From assembly GCA_003118195.1 (NCBI GenBank), contig BEXV01001263.1:12622-45332 (forward strand): 32,711 nucleotides of DNA. The letters are read 5' to 3'. This document shows, piece after piece, positions 26,595 through 32,711 of the stretch. The notes below the pieces were generated by a model. It ran no database searches. It saw nothing but the letters and a program-made list of their open reading frames with translations, and was not told where the DNA came from. Made by a program: the position numbers and the translations under genes. The DNA is from Hemicentrotus pulcherrimus. Lineage: Eukaryota; Echinodermata; Echinoidea; Camarodonta; Strongylocentrotidae. The first letter of the stretch is position 1, and each line of letters starts with the position of its first letter.

Positions 26595-29050
26595 CATTTT
26601 GAGTAAGATAAGATTTCTGACTATTTAAACTGGCAATATTTGCTTATTGATATGGAGGAAGGAAAAACATTTGGAAGTTACTTTAATCAAAGGATAACAA
26701 TTTTACCTTTATCTAAGGCTGCTCATTCAGTAATCAGGTATGGTTTATACTATAAAACTATCAGAAAACATTGCTAACAATACTGGAAAATTCTGTTCAA
26801 AGCAGTTTCCCTGTAGAAAAAAGTCACTTTTGGGAATTGTGTATAATTATGTCAAGATATCAAAGCCTTCAAATGATAGAACAGGAACATCAAATCTTTG
26901 CAATTTGCAAAAGGTTCATGTGGTGAAAGTTCCTAGTTTAAAAGTCTCATGACCACTATAGTATACCTTCTCTATTTCAGGGTGCAGAATTCATAACAGA
27001 TACTGAAGATCATTTTAGAATTTACTGTACTTTTTGTACTGTGTCTCTTTCACATGACATATTAGCATTCTCAATTGAAAACCACTGGTAATAAATACAG
27101 GTTCAGAATGTAACTTCTCTACTTCATGTAGTAGCAGTGAGAAAAAAAATGATATAGTGAAACCTTGTTGAAAAATGAAAATACTCCTTTGAATGAAGGA
27201 AATATCATTTTATATTGAAGTCCCTTCAAATCCGTTTTATCAGGACTTGTGCACAACAGGATACAAAGAAGTTGAAAGGGAAATATCTTATTTGTAATAA
27301 CAAGTTGTTACAGTCCTTTTATACAAATGTAATACCCGTTTCTGCAAGAGGTGATTCAGATCCATGTACACGCATACTTTGTGTTATATAATACTTTAAA
27401 GACTCTTTGGTTTACATGTACCTGTGTTATAAGCTTTTATTTGTAATAAATGAGTGAGAATCATTGTACATTGAACTTCTGTGTATACTGTAATGTTGAA
27501 TAACTTTGTATTGAATGATTGCTTATAGCCATGAGGGTGGATGTGTTTTGTAACTATATTGGAATGTGCAGTGTGGCATTATACCTTGAAGAGTTTTGTT
27601 GCAATATGATGATGATGATGGAAAAAATTGTTTAGGGTCATGATTTTATGCTAAACATGAAATAAATATGAAATGATCAGCTCATTTGTAATAAAATAAG
27701 GGTACTTTGAAAAGTAATCATGATTTTCAAATATTATTTTGCAAAATGCAATATATCCACCAATTTGTTTCACTGCAAAACGCAATATATCCATAGTAAT
27801 GTTGATTGCTGTTTATTCGCCTACTGTTTATTATTATGAGGTAATACATGTTCAAAGTTTTGGTAAAGGGTCATGAATTTGGTTCAAATGAACATATTGG
27901 AAGCATATGCAATTTTACAATATTCAATGATCGGTGTTGGGGTTGCAATTGATTCTTAAGTGATGAAAAACAGGGAGCACCAGTAAATTTTGATTATCCA
28001 ATTTCTTGAAAGTGTTTTAGGGGCAAAATTTTCTAGTGCTTATAATACATCCACAGGTTCATCCAAACATATCAAACTGTAAAGAAATACTATCCATCCA
28101 ATTTTCAGAATTTTCCCAAAACTTTGCATTACTATTAATGTTTATTCCGACATTACAAAATGCTATATAGGAATCAGTATGAAAAGCATCCATGTAGTAC
28201 TAAGAGTTTGATTTTGGGGTCATGAATACACACTGGATATATTGCTCTGGACATGTTCTTAGTTGGTCCATGCTCTGAAGCAGGAATGATGTTTATTGTG
28301 CTTTGCCCCCAAAACTTGTGTTTTTGACCCAAAGTCAATGAAGCTAAAACGTACGTTGCAGGAAATCGATAATAGATCCAGATAATACCATGTTTTTTTT
28401 AACCATTTACTTTACCTATTTCAGATTTGGTGTTTATTGCATTTTAAAATGAAACTTCATTTGTAGTCTGGAAAAGGCTTCTTTTTTTCTGTCAAGAGAC
28501 CAGCTCAGTGATAAACCTGATCTTTTTTATTCAGGCCTGCACTATATTTGATCCTATTCCATCCATTATCTTGTTATTGTATGTTCATTTTCATCCTCCT
28601 CTTCCTCCCATCGTTTCATCACACTTTAATCTTTACATTCCCTGCCATACGTCATTGTTATTCCTCAAACCTTTACTTTTCTCACAATCATTTCTCGCCA
28701 TCCTACTCTCCTTGGATTATCACATTTTGATATTGCATTTCTGTTCCTGTTGGAAGGAAACTTAGAATCAGGGATTATTCATTCATACAAGCTTCTTGCT
28801 CATTTTCTATAAATACTGAACTTCTTAATCTAGCACAGAATTGCCCGATAAGGAAACTTGCATAATGGAACTTTCTAAAAAAACAAATCCTACCGTTTAT
28901 TGGAGAGGTTTTCTTCACCAAATGAATTGTGAAGCTTTAATAACCATACAAAATTTTAAATTAACTGAACACAATTCATGACGGCTTACTTTCTTGAATT
29001 ATCTGGACAGAAAATTTATCAAAAAAACAGAGATATAAAAATTGTGGACA
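26595..29050. other. AT-rich spacer downstream of PSMA3
   Basis: Nothing coding is recognised. It contains many short AT-rich strings, a GATGATGATG run near 27607, and two nearby copies of a CGCAATATATCC-like string near 27749 and 27781. It may include alternative 3' UTR of PSMA3. Confidence 0.45.
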
Positions 29051-29056
29051 GAAATA

Positions 29057-29240
29057 ATAATAATGATATTGGGCATTTCTATAGCGCTATTTCTATTTCC
29101 CTGGCTTTAGCCTGGCTTTAGCCTAGCTAAGCTGCCATTACAGCGCTCTAGCATATTTCAAGGAATAATTACTGCCAGGTACCCATTTACCTTACCTGGG
29201 TCGAGTGTGGCAAATGAAGATTAATGCCTTGCAAGAAATA
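29057..29240. repeat. Truncated dispersed repeat
   Basis: A GC-richer island in AT-rich DNA with phrases such as TATAGCGCT, ACAGCGCTCTAG, CTGCCAGGTACCCATTTACC and CCTGGGTCGAGTG. These recall, from memory, an abundant interspersed element of marine animal genomes. There is an internal duplication (CTGGCTTTAGC twice near 29101-29122). The part downstream of the CCTGGGTCGAGTG block appears truncated. Confidence 0.5.
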
Positions 29241-31760
29241 TGAAAAAAAGCTCAAAACAAGATATCTTCCTACAAGTTATGAAAATTTATTTATAAATAT
29301 CTCAAAATAATTATCACATAGATTCACAGACATAATGAAAAACTTCATTGACAACAAAATAATGATTTTTTATAGTTGACATCTGTCTTCCAAATGCAAA
29401 ATATGTGCATAAAGATGAATTCAATGTTTACTTCATGTTATGCAATACCTTCAACAAATGTACGATACAGTGGAAACTAGTTAAAGTTCTGAATGAATGA
29501 ATACTTGGTACATCAAAATACTTTGTTGGTCCAAGGTATTTACATTCTTTCTCTTTAAAAAAAAAAGTCCTGATATAACAAGATAATTGTCATGGTCCCA
29601 ACGTGAAATGAGTTTCCACTTGGAACAATTGTCATTAATCAAAAATCCCACAAAAGAGCTACAGTACCTATATACCCGGTACCTATAGCAAATATATAAA
29701 CTTTAGGTCTAAACATTGATATTTCAAATTCAAAGAAAATTATAATTTAATTTGCCAACATGGGCAGGAGGGAGGGAGAGCAATCGATTATCAATTTCCT
29801 TTCACTTTACCCCTCTCCTATCCACAATGCTATAGCACCTCTACAGGGCATACCCTTAAAAGCAAAATGTCTTGCATACCATTACAATTATATTATGCCT
29901 AAAAACAGTACACAAAAATTGTATTTTAAAATCTCAACATGGCTGTAAAAATTTTCTTCTTTCATGGACATGCATCATAGATTCATGATTAGTTTATATA
30001 AGACGAACAATTAATGTACTAGGTTTGTCAAATGACACTAAAACTCATGTAGTACAGAATATTTACCCGGTACACATTCTTGTCACTCGTAACTGCAAGA
30101 ACGTAAAGTACTTGAAAGATACATGTATATAAAACAAAACTACCATATTTGTAAGGGGCTATGTATTGCCAAATTTAACACTTATTACAAGAATTAGGAA
30201 TACATTAATCATGAAAGTCATACATTTGTACATGTATATGTTGTACTGTACATGTACATGACTATGAATCATCAGGAAGAGACTAAAATAGAAAGAAAGC
30301 CCACAGCGTCACTTACATCAAAACAAAAAATAATTGAGTACCGGTACTATCAAATTTAAAAAAAAAAAGGTTTTTTAACTCCTCTGGGGACTGCAAAAAT
30401 ATCACATACCGGTATTTAAAATTTTAATTTGCAAAAAACATACAATATCCAGAGCAAGTGAGCTAGAAAGAGAGATAACAAAACAGCATTTTCCCCTCAG
30501 TTATTGTCAAATCTAGTTTAATTCATTCTTGGGAGTTAAGAAAAGGAAGTTTTCATGATTGACATGAATTCTCCAGAAGCTATTGGACATTACAGATTTA
30601 GTGACTGCATTTATGAACAATGTGTTTCCTTGGAAAGATGTTTTTGACTGGAAGCTTTGAAAGGGTCTTTCCATGGCACTTTAATAGTACGAAACCATAA
30701 AACGATTGATATCCTTGGAGAAGCAGTGAAGCACTGAGGAAATAGAACGAGTAACAAACTCCGGAGCAGCTGTAGACCAGGATACATCGATCAGCCCCTT
30801 AGTAATGATATCCCTTCAGTATTACAGTCAATTGTATCTTATCCTTGGCCGCTTTGTTATCAGTCCCAACATCTATCTGATTTTCTGTCATGTTGTCTGT
30901 GAGTCTGTTTCAAGTAGCCCAAGGTAACTAAGGACCATGGTGCAATGAGAAGGCAGGTAGATGTAAGTAGTGTAGGCAGCAGTTAAGATAGTCAGCACAA
31001 TGATTAAATCTGAAATTCCTATAGTTAAGGAAATAATCTTTCATATGTGAGGATGTGGAACGTGGAAGATGGTGAGCTAATCTTTTTAATGTATAGATCT
31101 AGAAAATAAAAATACTAGATCTATAGAACATCATGAAAATACAAAGATATGGCAATAATTTGGGCAATTTAGTCAGACCAGAGTGCATAATGAGGCTTAC
31201 AGTGAATATTTGTTTAGCATCTCGTTCCAAATTTGACTGATTTGTAATGCGTAATTTTTCAGGTGATTTTGCAGCGTTGCACTTTTGTGATAGGAGTGCG
31301 TAATCTACAGTTGTCATGGCAGAATGAAATAATTCATAATTCTTCTAAAGTTGCTCTTCATTTCAACATATATCTTAATTAACACAATCAATGATTTTCA
31401 AAGTATTGTTTTCATGATGTGATTTGACTGTTCTGCATAGTGATTTGTGCTTGTTGTTCCTGACCCAGCTACAAAAGCAAATCATACATGTACTTCAAAT
31501 GATTTGTTGTTGACGCAAAAGTAATTTTATGGTAAAAGAGCACTGAAATGCCAAGAAAATGATTCAATGAATACCTTTTTGCCAATATCCAAACCGAGAA
31601 ATTATCCATTTTAAACACCTCATGGACATAATTTTTAGGCATTTGCAAAGAAACTTCAAAATCTCATCTTTGAAATAAACAAAAATTAATATGCAAATTG
31701 AGCAACTCTAACTCTCTAAGGATCAAAATCAATAACAGACAGCACCATGCATCTCAATAT
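29241..31760. other. Spacer, no gene firmly recognised
   Basis: AT-rich with ACATGTAC-type palindromic strings (around 30225-30260) and repeated ACCGGTA strings. Two minus-strand open frames (30799-30891 and 31099-31317) are mentioned separately; neither has a recognised domain. Confidence 0.45.
30799..30891 (-). CDS. Small open frame, 30 aa, unrecognised
   Basis: ATG at 30891 followed by MTENQIDVGTDNKAAKDKIQ, then LTVILKGYHY and stop. The composition looks protein-like and the local sequence is less AT-rich than its surroundings, but it has no clear donor, family match or supporting neighbour. A short first or last exon of an outside gene is possible; so is chance. Confidence 0.15.
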   Translation of the reverse strand: MTENQIDVGTDNKAAKDKIQLTVILKGYHY

Positions 31761-31765
31761 GTTTT

Positions 31766-32151
31766 GTGTCAATTTTCTTATCTTTTTTTTGAGCATTTTT
31801 CCTAAAAACAAAGACATAATATACACTTTCTCAGAGGTTCTGCGGCATATCGTTGCATGATAGAATTGCATACCGGTGGGGTGCGGGCACACGCATGAAT
31901 GAAATCAGCGACCATAATGACTTAACGATGATGATCACTTAAATCTACATAAATTTAATGAGGATCTGAGAATAAAGTAGCAAACTAGCTATTGAACTTC
32001 ACACATGCACACGCGTCCGCACCCCACCGTCAGCATGCACTTTTAAATTATATTGTGCATGCAGCGAAACATGTGAGAAAGTGTATATATTATCATTATT
32101 AAGTCTTCTTTTTTAGGAAAAATTATCCAAAAAAGATAAGAAAATTGACAC
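31766..32151. repeat. Long inverted repeat (foldback element)
   Basis: The left arm, about 31766-31905, begins GTGTCAATTTTCTTATCTTT; the right arm, about 31995-32151, is its reverse complement with indels. Further shared blocks are TATACACTTTCTCA and GGTGGGGTGCGG in the same order on both arms. The central 90 bases are unique. No terminal target duplication is clear. Probably a non-autonomous DNA element. Confidence 0.75.
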
Positions 32152-32711
32152 GTAACAGTAAGAAATATAACAACTTTTACATCATGACATTTATTTGAAC
32201 AATTAATGAAGATTTACTTGATTTTTGGTTTGCTCTAGTAGGGTATCTCCACGCCAGATTTACGGGTCAAAATCTGGATATGATTCTAGAATCTAAACAA
32301 GTGCTTTTTTAATATTTGCAATTGATACACGTCTGTGAACCCCAATTAGACTAGAGTCTAGTCTACACATCTAGTCTCTAGAATTCTAGGCACACATTTC
32401 TTGAACAAAAAATGAATCTAAGTTCAGCTATGCTAGCATGTTAGCAAGAAATGCAATAATATCAGGCCCTCTGGTAAGTACCATTGCATTGTCGTCAACT
32501 TCCAGAGAGCCTGCAGCTTCAGTCTATCACACCCATAATAATGAACGTGTGGGACTGAATTGTTTTGTGATTCACATTTCGAAGTTTAAAAGGATACTGA
32601 AAGTCCATCTTTCTGCCGGTTCCAGCATATAAACAGCAGTCACAAGTGTATATTGAGTGTAAATCCAACATATATAGTCTTTTAAACGACGAAACACGTT
32701 CATCTTTGTAT
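32152..32711. other. Right-end spacer
   Basis: No gene recognised. A cluster of CTAGA/CTAGT-type strings lies at about 32347-32390 (ACTAGAGTCTAGTCT and similar). Confidence 0.45.

Noticed and set aside
31099..31317. 72-aa minus-strand frame starting MTTVDYALLSQKCNAA
   Set aside because: The first half looks somewhat protein-like, but I see no family, and the second half is low-complexity AT-rich reading.
1..32711. CRISPR arrays, bacterial operons, phage or plasmid features
   Set aside because: The intron-split genes with canonical splice sites and SINE/MITE content show nuclear animal DNA; no regularly spaced identical repeats were found.

Overview
The window is eukaryotic nuclear DNA in draft-assembly form, with a 167-base N gap and four lone Ns. 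Genes are split into many short exons with GT..AG introns. Introns and spacers are AT-rich and full of transposon debris. The proteins and repeats fit a marine deuterostome invertebrate, most likely a sea urchin. Two things point that way: a Spec3/STUM-family exon (the family was first described in sea urchin ectoderm) and the general repeat character. The species assignment is inference; nothing in the window proves it.

Layout. (1) At 49-305 lies a tRNA-Ser-derived SINE-like element. (2) At 1307-1495 (+) lies one internal exon of a Spec3/STUM-family membrane protein; its other exons are not visible. (3) From 10798 down to 2178 (-) runs a 16-exon gene that I assembled by hand. It has a short N-terminal region, then a long coiled coil built largely from phase-0 exons of exactly 105 bp (35 residues, five heptads), then a Ser/Thr-rich linker, then a C-terminal protein kinase domain with unusual HND and DMG motifs. 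The model is about 857 residues, but exon 6 carries an in-frame TAG in this assembly. The coil exons are well supported; the three small linker exons joining coil to kinase are less certain. (4) From 11.4 to 16.3 kb is a spacer with a CRE-like palindrome at its left edge, a possible small transcript, and a degenerate minisatellite at 15.36-15.99 kb. (5) From 16370 to 26152 (+) is a complete nine-exon PSMA3 gene (20S proteasome alpha7 subunit, 259 aa), with transposon-like insertions in introns 1 and 7 and an apparent assembly duplication that contains exon 6. (6) From 26.3 kb to the end is 3' UTR and spacer with a dispersed repeat near 29.06 kb and a long inverted repeat at 31.77-32.15 kb.

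The genes have no evident functional link. PSMA3 is a housekeeping proteasome subunit. The coiled-coil kinase runs divergently from it across a spacer of about 5.5 kb. The Spec3-type exon converges on the kinase gene. The most unusual item is the coiled-coil/non-RD kinase gene with its modular 105-bp exon array.
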